48,107 nucleotides of DNA from positions 1 to 48,107 of the forward strand of contig NZ_CAVK010000146.1 of assembly GCF_000382885.1 (NCBI RefSeq), read 5' to 3'. Below, one piece after another: positions 23,916 to 33,442 of the stretch. The notes beneath the pieces were generated by a model. That model was given only the letters and a program-made list of their open reading frames with translations. It made no database searches and was not told the DNA's origin. Each line of letters starts with the position of its first letter. The first letter of the stretch is position 1. The DNA is from Sphingobium indicum BiD32 (GTDB taxonomy: Bacteria > Pseudomonadota > Alphaproteobacteria > Sphingomonadales > Sphingomonadaceae). A program made the position numbers and the translations under genes.

Positions 23916-26042
23916 ATGACCGAACGCATGATCGAAGCCATGATCGACAAGGCCGGCCTTCAGGTCGCAGCATCGCTCGCCGATTTTATCGACAGTCAGG
24001 CGCTGCCCGGCACCGGGATTGCACCCGACGCTTTCTGGGCCGGGACGGCGGATATTTTCGCGCGTTTCACGCCCCATAATATCGCGTTGCTGCGCAAGCG
24101 CGACACGATGCAGGCGCAGATCGACAGCTGGCACGAACAGCGCGCCGGGCAGCCGCATGATGGCGCCGCCTATGAGGCGTTTTTGCGCGATATTGGCTAT
24201 CTGGTCGCCGAACCTGCCCCCTTCACGATCGGCAGCGAGAATGTCGATGACGAGGTCGCGCGGCTGGCGGGGCCGCAGCTGGTCGTCCCTATTTTGAATG
24301 CCCGCTTCCTGCTGAACGCGGCCAATGCGCGCTGGGGGAGCCTCTATGATGCGCTCTATGGCACCGATGCCATTCCCGGCACTGCTGCGGGTAAGGGCTA
24401 TGACGCCGCGCGCGGGGCGCAGGTCATCGGCTGGGCCAAGGCGTTTCTGGACGATGCCATTCCGCTGGCCAAGGGCAGTTGGACTGACTTGGCGGGTGAC
24501 GAGATCATACTGGCCGATCCCGCGCAATATTTGGGGCGGAGCGCCAGGGGGCGTCTGTTCCGCCATAATGGCCTGCATATCGAGGTTGTTTTCGATAGTG
24601 CGCATCCGATCGGCGCGACCGATCCGGCGGGCATAGCCGACGTCATCCTGGAATCGGCACTGACCGCGATATGCGATCTGGAGGATTCGGTTGCGGCGGT
24701 CGATGCGGAGGACAAGGTTGCGGCCTATGCCAACTGGCTGGGGCTGATGAAGGGCGACCTGACCGAGACGTTCGAGAAGGGCGGGGCCATGATGACCCGC
24801 GCGCTCAATCCTGATCGTGCCTATACCGCGCCGGACGGTGACGGCTTCACCCTGCCGGGGCGCAGCCTGTTGTTCGTCCGCAATGTCGGCCATCTGATGA
24901 CGACGCCCGCGATATTGCTGGCGGACGGCAGCGAAGCGCCCGAAGGCATATTGGACGGCATCGTCACCAGCCTGATCGCGATGCATGATTTGCAGCGTGA
25001 AGGCGGCAATAGCCGCGCGGGCAGCGTCTATATCGTCAAGCCCAAGATGCACGGGCCGGAGGAGGCGGCGTTCACCAACAGCCTGTTCGACGCCATCGAG
25101 GACGTGCTGGGGATGACGCGCCACACATTGAAAGTCGGCGTGATGGACGAGGAACGGCGGACGTCGGCCAATCTGGCCGCCTGTATCCATGCCGTTCGCG
25201 ACCGGATCGTTTTCATCAACACCGGCTTCCTCGACCGTACCGGGGACGAGATGCACACGTCGATGCAGGCCGGGCCGATGATCCGCAAGGGCGAGATGAA
25301 GAGCAGCGACTGGATTGCGGCCTATGAGGATCGCAATGTCCAGATCGGCCTTGCCTGCGGATTGTCGGGCCGGGCGCAGATCGGCAAGGGGATGTGGGCC
25401 GCGCCCGATCGCATGGCCGACATGCTGGAGCAGAAGGCCGGGCATCCCAGGACGGGGGCGAACACGGCATGGGTGCCTTCGCCCACCGCCGCGACGCTGC
25501 ACGCGACCCATTATCACCGGATCGACGTTTTCGCGCGGCAGGAAGAGCGCAAGGCCGAGGGGATTGCCTCGCTCGACCGGCTGCTGGCCATCCCGGTCGC
25601 GACCGGGCGCAACTGGTCCGAGGAGGAGATTGCCGAGGAACTGGACAATAATGCACAGGGCATATTGGGTTATGTCGTTCGCTGGATCGACCAGGGGGTT
25701 GGCTGTTCCAAGGTTCTCGACATTCACGACATCGGCCTGATGGAGGATCGTGCGACGTTGCGGATTTCATCGCAGCATATGGCCAACTGGCTGCTGCATG
25801 GCGTTTGCACAGCGGCCCAGGTCGATGCGGCGCTGACGCGGATGGCGGCCAAGGTCGATGCGCAAAATGCGGGCGATCCGCTCTATCAGCCGATGAGCGG
25901 GCGGGAGGCCGACAGCCTGGCATTCCAGGCGGCGCGGGCGCTGGTGTTTGAAGGGGTTGCGCAGCCCAATGGCTATACCGAGCCGCTGCTCCACGCCTGG
26001 CGTGCGCGGGCCAAGGCGCATGCGGCGCTTGAACTGGCATAA
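23916..26042 (+). CDS. glcB: Malate synthase G
   Basis: GlcB condenses glyoxylate and acetyl-CoA to malate. With the ATG at 23916 it has 708 residues, close to the usual 720. Motifs are [21 protein letters not shown] [10 protein letters not shown] (acidic metal site region), [31 protein letters not shown] and [17 protein letters not shown]. The start was set by AAGGAG at 23903-23908; the longer frame from 23874 lacks a ribosome site and homology. Control by the divergent LysR protein is likely. No isocitrate lyase gene is in the window. Confidence 0.96.
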   Translation: MTERMIEAMIDKAGLQVAASLADFIDSQALPGTGIAPDAFWAGTADIFARFTPHNIALLRKRDTMQAQIDSWHEQRAGQPHDGAAYEAFLRDIGYLVAEPAPFTIGSENVDDEVARLAGPQLVVPILNARFLLNAANARWGSLYDALYGTDAIPGTAAGKGYDAARGAQVIGWAKAFLDDAIPLAKGSWTDLAGDEIILADPAQYLGRSARGRLFRHNGLHIEVVFDSAHPIGATDPAGIADVILESALTAICDLEDSVAAVDAEDKVAAYANWLGLMKGDLTETFEKGGAMMTRALNPDRAYTAPDGDGFTLPGRSLLFVRNVGHLMTTPAILLADGSEAPEGILDGIVTSLIAMHDLQREGGNSRAGSVYIVKPKMHGPEEAAFTNSLFDAIEDVLGMTRHTLKVGVMDEERRTSANLAACIHAVRDRIVFINTGFLDRTGDEMHTSMQAGPMIRKGEMKSSDWIAAYEDRNVQIGLACGLSGRAQIGKGMWAAPDRMADMLEQKAGHPRTGANTAWVPSPTAATLHATHYHRIDVFARQEERKAEGIASLDRLLAIPVATGRNWSEEEIAEELDNNAQGILGYVVRWIDQGVGCSKVLDIHDIGLMEDRATLRISSQHMANWLLHGVCTAAQVDAALTRMAAKVDAQNAGDPLYQPMSGREADSLAFQAARALVFEGVAQPNGYTEPLLHAWRARAKAHAALELA

Positions 26043-26106
26043 ACAGGACGAAGCAGCTTTTTGATGGGTCGGGGCGTTACGCTTTCTATCTGATGGAGAG
26101 CGTGCC

Positions 26107-27186
26107 TTGAAACAATCCGTGCTGCTGATCGCCCTGTTCTGTTCTGCCTGCAACGTGTCGGTGACCGATGCGAATGAAAGCCAGCCTGCCACGCCGGAAC
26201 AGAAATCCGGTGCGCAAAGTGCCGCCGATCCCTATGCCTTTGTCGTGCAGCCAGAACCGGCTGGAGCGCCAGCGCGGGTGGATTCTATCCTGCAAGCGCA
26301 GGTTGCGCTTGATCGGGCGGGTTTTTCGCCCGGCGTGCTGGATGGCAGGGAAGGCATGTCCTTTACCAAGGCGCTCACCGGCTTCCAGCAGGCGCGCGGG
26401 CTGACGCCCAATGGACAATATGATGAGGCGACGGCCAAGGCATTATTGGGCGATGCGCCGCCGCCCGCGACCTGGATTGTGCAAGTGCCGGAGGGCTTTG
26501 CGCGCGGGCCGTTTGCGGTCTTGCCCAAAGGGCTGAACGAACAGGCGAAGCTGCCCGCTCTGTCCTATCGCAACCTGCTGGAGAAGCTGGCGGAGCGGTT
26601 TCATACGACGCCTGAAGTGCTGGTCGCGCTGAACCCGCCGGGCACCAAAGTGGGAGCGGGAACGAGCATCCGCGTGCCCGCCATCGCCAACCAGCCGGTC
26701 GCCACGATCGAGGGCGATGAGCGCGGCTGGGGCGAGACGCTGGCCGGTCTGGCGGTGGCGAAGGACCAGCCCAGGGCCGATCATATCGTCGTCGACAAGT
26801 CCGAAGGGCTACTCAAAGTCTATGACGCCAACGACGAGATGATCGCGCAATTTCCCGCGACGACCGGGTCGCAGCATGATCCGCTGCCGATCGGCAACTG
26901 GACCGTGAAGGGCGTCAGCCGCAATCCCGACTTCCACTATAATCCCGACCTGTTCTGGGACGCGGCGGCCAAGGATGAGAAGGCGGTGCTCAAGCCGGGT
27001 CCCAACGGCCCGGTGGGTGTGGTGTGGATCGACCTGTCGAAGGATCATTATGGCATCCACGGCACGCCGGAGCCGCAAAATATCGGCCGGACGCAGAGCC
27101 ATGGCTGCATCCGCCTGACCAATTGGGACGCGGCGCGGCTGGCGCAGATGGTGCAGGGCAGCATGAAAGCGCTGTTCCAACCGTGA
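26107..27186 (+). CDS. L,D-transpeptidase with peptidoglycan-binding domain, probable lipoprotein
   Basis: The 359-residue protein starts with TTG at 26107; GGAGAG eight bases upstream supports this, and an ATG frame upstream hits a stop. The N-terminus MKQSVLLIALFCSACNVS looks like a lipoprotein signal with a degenerate lipobox (Cys12 or Cys15). Residues about 60-115 form a PG_binding_1 domain (LQAQVALDRAGFSPGVLDG, LTGFQQARGLTPNGQYDE). A LysM-like segment follows (LLEKLAERFHTTPEVLVALN). The YkuD domain (about 220-350) has HGTPEPQNIG and SHGCIRL, the full canonical active site. It is translationally coupled to the M23 peptidase gene. Confidence 0.92.
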   Translation: MKQSVLLIALFCSACNVSVTDANESQPATPEQKSGAQSAADPYAFVVQPEPAGAPARVDSILQAQVALDRAGFSPGVLDGREGMSFTKALTGFQQARGLTPNGQYDEATAKALLGDAPPPATWIVQVPEGFARGPFAVLPKGLNEQAKLPALSYRNLLEKLAERFHTTPEVLVALNPPGTKVGAGTSIRVPAIANQPVATIEGDERGWGETLAGLAVAKDQPRADHIVVDKSEGLLKVYDANDEMIAQFPATTGSQHDPLPIGNWTVKGVSRNPDFHYNPDLFWDAAAKDEKAVLKPGPNGPVGVVWIDLSKDHYGIHGTPEPQNIGRTQSHGCIRLTNWDAARLAQMVQGSMKALFQP

Positions 27187-27749
27187 GGTTGAGTGCGCGC
27201 GGGTGGGGCGGGGCGGCGCTGGCCTTGCTGGCCTGCGTTGCTTTCGCGCATTTTTGCGTGCGGATCGTGCCTGCCGATGCGCCTGTGTCGACGAGCGAGA
27301 TTGTGGACGGAGGCGGCGCGCTGGCGATCCCGGTTGAGGGCGTCCCGTCCAGCGCATTGGCCGACACGTTCAGGCAGGCACGCGAGGGCGGTGCGCGGCC
27401 CCACGACGCGATCGACATCATGGCACCGCGTGGCAGTCCGGTAATCGCGGCGGGGGACGGGCGGATCGAAAAACTGTTCTGGAGCGAGGCGGGCGGGCGG
27501 ACGCTCTATCTGCGTTCGCCCGACCGGCGCGCCCTCTATTATTATGCGCATCTGGATGGCTACGCACCTGGCGTGCGCGAAGGGCTTGTCGTCCGGCGCG
27601 GGCAACGGATCGCGCGTGTGGGGAGTAGTGGCAATGCCAATCCCGCAGGGCCGCATCTTCATTTCGCGGTCCACGCCATCGCGCCGGGCGAGCCATGGCA
27701 TGGCGGGCGGGCGGTCAACCCTTATCCCCTGCTGATGCCGCCGCGTTGA
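27183..27749 (+). CDS. M23-family peptidoglycan endopeptidase
   Basis: The 188-residue protein has an N-terminal signal anchor (GAALALLACVAFAHF, 10-24) and a LytM/M23 zinc peptidase domain. His74 and Asp78 (RPHDAIDIMAP), His123 (YYAHLDG) and His158/His160 (GPHLHF) give the full HxxxD...HxH set, so it is probably active. The GTG at 27183 overlaps the stop of the L,D-transpeptidase (GTGA). The pair suggests joint work on the cell wall: one enzyme making and one cutting cross-links in the periplasm. Confidence 0.9.
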   Translation: MRLSARGWGGAALALLACVAFAHFCVRIVPADAPVSTSEIVDGGGALAIPVEGVPSSALADTFRQAREGGARPHDAIDIMAPRGSPVIAAGDGRIEKLFWSEAGGRTLYLRSPDRRALYYYAHLDGYAPGVREGLVVRRGQRIARVGSSGNANPAGPHLHFAVHAIAPGEPWHGGRAVNPYPLLMPPR

Positions 27750-27851
27750 CGGCCCTCTTGCCCTGCGGCCCGTCTGTCTGTATTGGCCCGCCCAGCCTTT
27801 TTAACGAAGGCGCGGCTCTTTTCACCACAGACATACAGGCAGGCTCTTCCC

Positions 27852-28415
27852 ATGAAGATCAGCGGCGTGGACATTCGTCCCGGCAACAATATCGAATATG
27901 AGGGCGGCCTGTGGCGCGCTGTCAAGATTCAGCACACCCAGCCCGGCAAGGGCGGCGCCTATATGCAGGTGGAGCTGAAAAACCTGATCGACGGCCGCAA
28001 GAATAATGTCCGCTTCCGCTCCGCCGAGAGCGTCGAGCGCATCCGGCTGGATACCAAGGATTTCCAATATCTCTATGCCGAAGGCGACATGCTCGTTTTC
28101 ATGGACAATGAGACGTACGAACAGATCAACCTGCCGATCGAATTGCTGGGCGATGCCGCCGACTTCCTGCAGGACGGCATGGAAGTGACGCTGGAAATGT
28201 ATGAAGAACGGCCGATTTCGGTGCAGCTGCCCGACACGATCGAAGCGACCGTGGTGGAAGCCGACGCCGTGGTGAAGGGGCAGACCGCCTCTGCCAGCTA
28301 CAAGCCCGCGATCCTCGACAATGGCGTGCGCGTCATGGTGCCGCCGCACATCGTCAGCGGCACGCGCATCGTCGTGGACGTGTACGCCCGCGAATATGTG
28401 AAGCGCGCGGACTGA
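27852..28415 (+). CDS. efp: Translation elongation factor P
   Basis: EF-P rescues ribosomes stalled at polyproline. The 187-residue protein has the three-domain layout and usual length, starting [18 protein letters not shown]. The loop [12 protein letters not shown] places Lys33 at the tip that is modified by EpmA-type enzymes in many bacteria; no epm gene is in the window. The C-terminal signature is [20 protein letters not shown] 102-bp gap separates it from the M23 gene, and an ATG at 27852 fits the family exactly. Confidence 0.97.
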   Translation: MKISGVDIRPGNNIEYEGGLWRAVKIQHTQPGKGGAYMQVELKNLIDGRKNNVRFRSAESVERIRLDTKDFQYLYAEGDMLVFMDNETYEQINLPIELLGDAADFLQDGMEVTLEMYEERPISVQLPDTIEATVVEADAVVKGQTASASYKPAILDNGVRVMVPPHIVSGTRIVVDVYAREYVKRAD

Positions 28416-28430
28416 CGCGGCCTTAAAGTC

Positions 28431-28521
28431 CCCCTCCCGCGTGCGGGAGGGGTTAGGGGAGGGCGTGTCGCGCCGTCTCCGTCACATGCCCTCCCCCGAC
28501 CCCTCCCGCCAGCGGGAGGGG
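28431..28521. repeat. Composite family C repeat between efp and suhB
   Basis: It has two hairpins, CCCCTCCCGC GT GCGGGAGGGG (28431-28452) and CCCTCCCGC CA GCGGGAGGG (28501-28519). They flank a longer palindrome whose arms are GGGGAGGGCGTGT and ACATGCCCTCCCC. The whole can fold as a three-stem structure. The right hairpin ends 14-17 bases before the suhB ATG. Confidence 0.8.
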
Positions 28522-28535
28522 AGAAAGACAGTAAT

Positions 28536-29348
28536 ATGGCATCCCACTCAGGCCTTCTCACCGTCATGGAACGCGCCGCGCGTAAAGCCGGCTCCAAGCT
28601 GCGTCGCGATTTTGGCGAGGTCGAGCATCTTCAGGTGTCGCGCAAGGGGCCAGCCGATTTCGTGTCCAAGGCCGACCAGCAGTCGGAAAAGACGCTGGTG
28701 GAGGAATTGCAGAAGGCGCGGCCCGACTGGGGTTTCCTACTGGAAGAGGGCGGGGTGATCGAGGGAGATCCGACCAAGCCGCGCTGGATCATCGATCCGC
28801 TCGATGGCACCACCAATTTCCTGCACGGCATCCCGCATTTCGCCATCTCGATCGCGGTCGAAGAGCCGCTTTATGGTGGCAAGCGCGAGATCACGACGGG
28901 TCTGGTCTATCAGCCCTTTTCCGACGAAAGCTATTGGGCCGAAAAGAGCCGTGGCGCATGGCGGCATGACCAGCGGTTGCGCGTGTCGGCGCGCCGCGAC
29001 ATGGGCGAATGTCTGATTGCGACTGGCATACCCTTCATGGGCCATGGCGATTTTGCGCAATGGACCCGCATTTTCGGCGCTGTCGCGCCATCGGTCGCGG
29101 GGATTCGCCGTTTTGGCGCGGCCTCGCTCGATCTCGCCCATGTGGCGTCGGGTCGTTACGATGGTTTCTGGGAAAGCGGCCTCCAGCCCTGGGACGTGGC
29201 CGCCGGCATGTTGCTGGTGCGCGAGGCGGGCGGTTTTGTGTCCGACTTCCGCGGCGGCGATCAGGCGATCGAGCGCAAGGAAGTGATTGCGGGCAATGAC
29301 GCAATCCACAGCAAATTGCACAAGCTGGTCGCCAACGCCCTGCGCTAA
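28536..29348 (+). CDS. suhB: Inositol-1-monophosphatase family protein (SuhB-like)
   Basis: This Mg-dependent sugar phosphatase has 270 residues. Motifs are FLLEEGG (Glu70/71), WIIDPLDGTTNFLHG (Asp87, Asp90, the metal motif) and LQPWDVAAGMLLVREAGG (second motif). In proteobacteria SuhB also joins rRNA transcription antitermination complexes; that role here is not shown by sequence. The composite palindrome just upstream gives a GGGAGGGGAGAAAG stretch as the only purine-rich leader. A strong terminator follows. Confidence 0.94.
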   Translation: MASHSGLLTVMERAARKAGSKLRRDFGEVEHLQVSRKGPADFVSKADQQSEKTLVEELQKARPDWGFLLEEGGVIEGDPTKPRWIIDPLDGTTNFLHGIPHFAISIAVEEPLYGGKREITTGLVYQPFSDESYWAEKSRGAWRHDQRLRVSARRDMGECLIATGIPFMGHGDFAQWTRIFGAVAPSVAGIRRFGAASLDLAHVASGRYDGFWESGLQPWDVAAGMLLVREAGGFVSDFRGGDQAIERKEVIAGNDAIHSKLHKLVANALR

Positions 29349-29357
29349 AGTGCATCT

Positions 29358-29389
29358 AGGCCAAGCGGTTCAACCACTTGGCCTTTTTG
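29358..29389 (+). terminator. Rho-independent terminator after suhB
   Basis: AGGCCAAG, an 11-base loop and CTTGGCCT followed by TTTTT. The perfect 8-bp stem begins 10 bp after the suhB stop and separates suhB from the nuo operon. Confidence 0.9.
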
Positions 29390-29415
29390 CGATTCATTCT
29401 CAGCCTTCTGGCCCC

Positions 29416-29444
29416 TTGCTTCGCATATGCAGCGCGCCTAAAGC
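29416..29444 (+). promoter_or_regulatory. Weak candidate promoter of the nuo operon
   Basis: TTGCTT (29416-29421), a 17-bp spacer and TAAAGC (29439-29444) lie between the suhB terminator and the nuoA start. The -10 match is poor, but this 87-bp gap is the only place for a nuoA-proximal promoter. Confidence 0.3.
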
Positions 29445-29476
29445 GCCCCCACAACCTTTTCGCCCAGGGGATAACG

Positions 29477-29851
29477 TTGGTCGATCTTGCCCAATATCTG
29501 CCGATCCTGATCTTTCTCGGGGTCGCGCTGCTGCTCTCCAGCGCTTTCGTCTTTCTGCCGATGCTGGTGGGTCGCCTGACCGGCGCGCACAAGCCGGACC
29601 CGGCCAAGCTCAGCGAATATGAATGCGGCTTTCCCGCGTTCGAGGAGCCGCGCAGCCAGTTCGACGTCCGCTTCTATCTGGTGGCGATCCTCTTCATCAT
29701 CTTCGATCTTGAAGCGGCGTTCCTGTTTCCCTGGGCGGTGAGCCTCGACCAGATCGGCTGGGCCGGTTGGGCGACGATGATGATTTTCATAGCGGAGCTG
29801 GTGCTCGGCCTCGTCTATGCGTGGAAGAAGGGAGCACTCGATTGGGAGTAG
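29477..29851 (+). CDS. nuoA: NADH-quinone oxidoreductase subunit A
   Basis: The 124-residue membrane subunit of complex I has three helices and the conserved loop between the first two, [33 protein letters not shown] (Cys and acidic residues at the quinone-site entrance). The start is TTG at 29477: AGGGG lies six bases upstream and the product [14 protein letters not shown] fits the family. The frame continues upstream across the suhB terminator hairpin with no suitable ATG. It overlaps nuoB by 10 bp. Confidence 0.95.
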   Translation: MVDLAQYLPILIFLGVALLLSSAFVFLPMLVGRLTGAHKPDPAKLSEYECGFPAFEEPRSQFDVRFYLVAILFIIFDLEAAFLFPWAVSLDQIGWAGWATMMIFIAELVLGLVYAWKKGALDWE

Positions 29852-30396
29852 AACTCTATAACCCGGCGCCCGGCACATTGCCGCCCGTCGGGACGCAGCC
29901 CGATCAGGATTTCTTCAACTCGCTCAACAGCGAAGTGAATGACAAGGGTTTCCTGGTCACGTCGACCGAGGATCTGTTCACCTGGGCGCGCACCGGTTCG
30001 CTGTGGTGGATGACCTTTGGCCTCGCCTGCTGCGCGGTCGAGATGATCCACGTCAACATGCCGCGTTACGACATGGAGCGTTTCGGCGTCGCGCCACGCG
30101 CATCCCCGCGCCAGAGTGACGTGATGATCGTCGCGGGCACGCTGTGCAACAAGATGGCTCCCGCGTTGCGCAAGGTTTACGACCAGATGTCGGAACCGAA
30201 ATATGTGATTTCCATGGGGTCGTGCGCAAACGGTGGTGGCTATTATCACTATAGTTATTCGGTAGTGCGGGGCTGCGACCGGATCGTGCCGGTCGATATC
30301 TATGTGCCGGGTTGCCCGCCGACGGCTGAAGCGCTGTTGTACGGCGTGATGCAGTTGCAGCGGAAGATTCGCCGGATCGGGACGATTGAACGTTAA
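29842..30396 (+). CDS. nuoB: NADH-quinone oxidoreductase subunit B
   Basis: The 184-residue peripheral-arm subunit carries [4Fe-4S] cluster N2, which passes electrons to quinone. Ligands are Cys63 and Cys64 (GLACCAVEM), Cys128 (MGSCANGGG) and Cys158 (VPGCPPT). The start is TTG at 29842 inside nuoA, with AAGGGAG seven bases upstream; no ATG is in frame before the conserved region. The nuoC start follows the stop by one base. Confidence 0.96.
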   Translation: MGVELYNPAPGTLPPVGTQPDQDFFNSLNSEVNDKGFLVTSTEDLFTWARTGSLWWMTFGLACCAVEMIHVNMPRYDMERFGVAPRASPRQSDVMIVAGTLCNKMAPALRKVYDQMSEPKYVISMGSCANGGGYYHYSYSVVRGCDRIVPVDIYVPGCPPTAEALLYGVMQLQRKIRRIGTIER

Positions 30397-30397
30397 A

Positions 30398-31234
30398 ATG
30401 GGCCATTCCGCACCGAAAATCGCGACCATCGACGGGATCGTGCAGGAAATCGAGGCGATCCTCGGTTCAATGCTGGTCGAGACGGTGGATCATGTTGATG
30501 AGCTGAGCTTCACCGTGCTGCGCGACGCATTGCCGCAGGCGATGACGGCGCTGCGCGACCGCGCGCAGTATCAGCAGTTGATGGAGATTGCAGGGGTCGA
30601 TTATCCCGACCGTCCCGAACGGTTCGAGGTCGCCTATCATCTGCTGAGCGTCACACGGAATCACCGCATCCGCGTGAAGGTATCCACCGACGAGGATCTG
30701 CCGGTGCCGACCGTCACGCACATCTGGCCCGTTGCGGGCTGGCTGGAGCGCGAAGTGTTCGACATGTATGGCGTGGTGTTCGAGGGTAATACCGACCTGC
30801 GCCGCATCCTGACCGACTATGGCTTCAAGGGCCATCCGCAGCGCAAGGACTTCCCGCTGACCGGCTATGTCGAGCTGCGCTATTCCGAAGAGGATAAGCG
30901 CGTCGTCTATGAGCCGGTGAAGCTGGCGCAGGACTTCCGCAGCTTCGACTTCATGTCGCCATGGGAAGGCGCGGAATATATCTTGCCGGGTGATGAGAAG
31001 GCGCCACAGGCACCCGGCGCGCCGTCGCCAGCCGCTGCTCCGCCGCCGCCGCCAGCGACGCCCAAAGGCGAGCCTGCCGCACCGACGCCCAAGACCACCG
31101 AGAAGAAGGCCGACACCGGCGCTGGCGAAGCGGCGAACAAGGCGTCTCAGGTCAAGTCGGCGGACGCGCCCGTCAAGCCTGCTGCCGCGACCGACGAAGG
31201 CAAGGGCGCCGCCAAGCCGGAGGACAAGGCATAA
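30398..31234 (+). CDS. nuoC: NADH-quinone oxidoreductase subunit C with Ala/Pro/Lys-rich tail
   Basis: The subunit has 278 residues. The first 200 form the usual NuoC 30-kDa fold ([63 protein letters not shown]). Residues about 200-278 are a low-complexity tail of Ala, Pro and Lys with no predicted fold, longer than in most relatives. The ATG at 30398 is chosen; a TTG at 30386 overlapping nuoB is possible. Its stop overlaps the nuoD ATG by one base (TAATG). Confidence 0.95.
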   Translation: MGHSAPKIATIDGIVQEIEAILGSMLVETVDHVDELSFTVLRDALPQAMTALRDRAQYQQLMEIAGVDYPDRPERFEVAYHLLSVTRNHRIRVKVSTDEDLPVPTVTHIWPVAGWLEREVFDMYGVVFEGNTDLRRILTDYGFKGHPQRKDFPLTGYVELRYSEEDKRVVYEPVKLAQDFRSFDFMSPWEGAEYILPGDEKAPQAPGAPSPAAAPPPPPATPKGEPAAPTPKTTEKKADTGAGEAANKASQVKSADAPVKPAAATDEGKGAAKPEDKA

Positions 31235-32469
31235 TGTCCGATTATCTCGAAAAGCTGGATCACCGCACCGACGCCGCCGACCCGACCTATGGCGACACGG
31301 AAATCCAGAATTACACGATCAACTTCGGCCCGCAGCATCCTGCGGCGCACGGCGTGTTGCGCCTCGTCATGGAGCTGGAAGGCGAAATCGTCGAGCGCTG
31401 CGACCCGCATGTCGGGCTGCTGCATCGCGGCACCGAGAAGCTGATCGAGTATAAGACCTATTTGCAGGCTTTGCCCTATTTTGACCGGCTCGATTATTGC
31501 TCGCCGCTCGGCATGGAGCATAGCTATGTGCTGGCGATCGAGAAGCTGCTGAACCTGGAAGTGCCGCTGCGCGCGCAATATCTGCGCGTGTTCTTCGCGG
31601 AACTGACCCGCATCTGCAATCATATGCTCAACCTGGGTTCGCACGTCATGGACGTGGGCGCGATGACGCCCAACCTGTGGCTGTTCGAGATTCGCGAGGA
31701 TTGCCTCAATTTCTTCGAGCGCGCGTCGGGCGCGCGGATGCACAGCGCCTATTTCCGCCCCGGCGGCGTGCATCAGGACGTGCCGCTTAAGCTGCTCACC
31801 GACATTGCCGACTGGCTCGACAGCCGTTTGCCGCGCCTGTTCGAGGATGCGATCAGCCTGGTCGCGGACAACCGCATCTTCAAGCAGCGCAATGTCGATA
31901 TCGCGATCGTGTCCAAGGAAGATGCGCTGAAATGGGGCTTTTCCGGCCCGATGCTGCGCGGGTCGGGCATTGCGTGGGACATTCGCAAGGCGCAGCCCTA
32001 CGACGTCTATGACCGGGTCGATTTCGACGTACCGGTCGGCACGCAATATGACTGCTATGATCGCTTCATGGTGCGCGTGGAGGAGGTCCGCCAATCGGCG
32101 CGGATCATGAAACAGTGCCTGAACGACATGCCCGAAGGGCCGATTGCCAGCTTCGACCGCAAGGTGGTGCCGCCCAAGCGTGGCGAGATGAAGCGGTCGA
32201 TGGAAGCGCTGATCCATCATTTCAAACTCTACACCGAGGGCTTTCATGTGCCCGCCGGCGAAGTCTATGTCGCGACCGAAAGCCCCAAGGGCGAATTCGG
32301 CGTCTATCTGGTCGCGGATGGCAGCAACAAACCCTATCGCTGCAAGATCCGCCCGACCGCGTTCAGCCATTTGCAGGCGATGGACTTCATGATGAAGGGC
32401 CATATGCTGGCCGACGTCACCGCGGTGCTAGGCTCGATGGACATCGTGTTCGGGGAGTGTGACCGGTGA
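31234..32469 (+). CDS. nuoD: NADH-quinone oxidoreductase subunit D
   Basis: The 411-residue quinone-binding subunit (49-kDa) has [23 protein letters not shown] near the N-terminus, with the His pair region that forms the quinone cavity. [25 protein letters not shown] and the C-terminal DIVFGECDR also match the family. It is a separate gene from nuoC, unlike the fused form of Escherichia coli. Its stop overlaps the GTG of a small inserted gene (GTGA). Confidence 0.98.
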   Translation: MSDYLEKLDHRTDAADPTYGDTEIQNYTINFGPQHPAAHGVLRLVMELEGEIVERCDPHVGLLHRGTEKLIEYKTYLQALPYFDRLDYCSPLGMEHSYVLAIEKLLNLEVPLRAQYLRVFFAELTRICNHMLNLGSHVMDVGAMTPNLWLFEIREDCLNFFERASGARMHSAYFRPGGVHQDVPLKLLTDIADWLDSRLPRLFEDAISLVADNRIFKQRNVDIAIVSKEDALKWGFSGPMLRGSGIAWDIRKAQPYDVYDRVDFDVPVGTQYDCYDRFMVRVEEVRQSARIMKQCLNDMPEGPIASFDRKVVPPKRGEMKRSMEALIHHFKLYTEGFHVPAGEVYVATESPKGEFGVYLVADGSNKPYRCKIRPTAFSHLQAMDFMMKGHMLADVTAVLGSMDIVFGECDR

Positions 32470-32660
32470 CATCCAATCGCGCGCTTCTGTTGGGCATCGG
32501 TGTTGCTCTAGTTTTAATAATCGGAGGCAATTTCTTGCGCTCTGCTGTTCAAGATCAACCCGTTGATACAATCAAAATCGTAATTTCGAGCTTAGCTGTT
32601 TCGATCGGGCTTGTGGTTGTTCATTTCTGGCGGAAGCGGAAGGCGGCAAACAATGGCTGA
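32466..32660 (+). CDS. Small membrane protein inserted between nuoD and nuoE
   Basis: The 64-residue protein has two hydrophobic segments (about 6-24 and 35-53) and a basic end [10 protein letters not shown]. It starts with GTG overlapping the nuoD stop, and its last 8 bp overlap the nuoE start, so it would be translated as part of the operon. The DNA is visibly richer in A/T than its neighbours and uses CTA, TTA and ATA codons, which are rare around it. This suggests later acquisition. I recognise no family; an accessory role in complex I is only a guess. Confidence 0.7.
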   Translation: MTSNRALLLGIGVALVLIIGGNFLRSAVQDQPVDTIKIVISSLAVSIGLVVVHFWRKRKAANNG

Positions 32661-33321
32661 CGCACCCCATATCCCCGATGAAGCCAAAACCCGCGCGCGC
32701 TGGGGCAATTTCGCGTGGACGGCGGAGAATGCCGAACAGGTGAAAACCATCATCGCCCGCTATCCCGCCGGTCGCCAGCAGTCTGCGGTCATGCCGCTGC
32801 TCGATCTGGCCCAGCGGCAGGTGGGGGCGGAGACGCAGACGCAGGGCTGGCTGCCTGTGCCGGTGATGGAATATATCGGCGATCAGCTCGATATGCCGTA
32901 CATGCGCGTCTATGAGGTCGCGACCTTCTACACCATGTATAATCTGGCGCCGGTTGGCCGCTATCATGTGCAGGTGTGCGGCACGACGCCCTGCATGTTG
33001 CGTGGTTCCGACGATGTGTTCGCGGCGTGCAAGAACAAGGGGCTGGTGAAGGGCGCGACGACTCCCGACGGCCTGTTCACGCTCACCGAAGTCGAGTGTT
33101 TGGGCGCCTGCGCCAATGCGCCGATGGTCCAGATCAACGATGATAATTTCGAGGATCTGACCTATGACAGCATGAGCGCGGTGCTGGAAACGCTGGCCGC
33201 CGGTGGGCAGCCCAAGATCGGGCCGCAGATCGAGCGGCAGACGAGCTGCCCGGAGGGTGGCCCGACGACGCTCAAAGAGATGGTCGAGGGCAATCATGAT
33301 TATCGGGGGGCGTGGGCGTGA
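32653..33321 (+). CDS. nuoE: NADH-quinone oxidoreductase subunit E
   Basis: The 222-residue [2Fe-2S] subunit (24-kDa) has cluster N1a ligands Cys109 and Cys114 (VCGTTPCML), Cys149 and Cys153 (ECLGACANAP). The family stretch YEVATFYTMYNLAPVG is present. The ATG at 32653 lies in the end of the small inserted gene. The C-terminal 40 residues after GGQPKIGPQIERQTS form a short extension seen in other alphaproteobacteria. It is followed by a 121-bp gap filled mostly with a family A repeat. Confidence 0.97.
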   Translation: MADAPHIPDEAKTRARWGNFAWTAENAEQVKTIIARYPAGRQQSAVMPLLDLAQRQVGAETQTQGWLPVPVMEYIGDQLDMPYMRVYEVATFYTMYNLAPVGRYHVQVCGTTPCMLRGSDDVFAACKNKGLVKGATTPDGLFTLTEVECLGACANAPMVQINDDNFEDLTYDSMSAVLETLAAGGQPKIGPQIERQTSCPEGGPTTLKEMVEGNHDYRGAWA

Positions 33322-33342
33322 AGCGTTCGGCTTTTCCCCAAC

Positions 33343-33419
33343 GTCCGTTCGCTTCGAGCGTAGTCGAGAAGCGGTTAGCGTTGCGCGGGCGTGTCTCGAC
33401 TACGCTCGACACGAACGGA
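33343..33419. repeat. Family A palindromic repeat between nuoE and the next small gene
   Basis: Arms CCGTTCGCTTCGAGCGTAG with TCGAGA (33345-33369) and TCTCGACTACGCTCGACACG with AACGG (33395-33419) form a long stem. Compared with 9459-9517, the arms read GCGTAGTCGAG and CTCGACTACGC in place of GCGAAGTCGAG and CTCGACTTCGC, a paired change that keeps the stem. Confidence 0.85.
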
Positions 33420-33442
33420 TGTTGTGTATCGGGGGCCGCCGC

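Noticed and set aside
28431..28521. Composite repeat as a plain terminator of efp
   Set aside because: There is no T-run after either hairpin; it fits a repeat element better.
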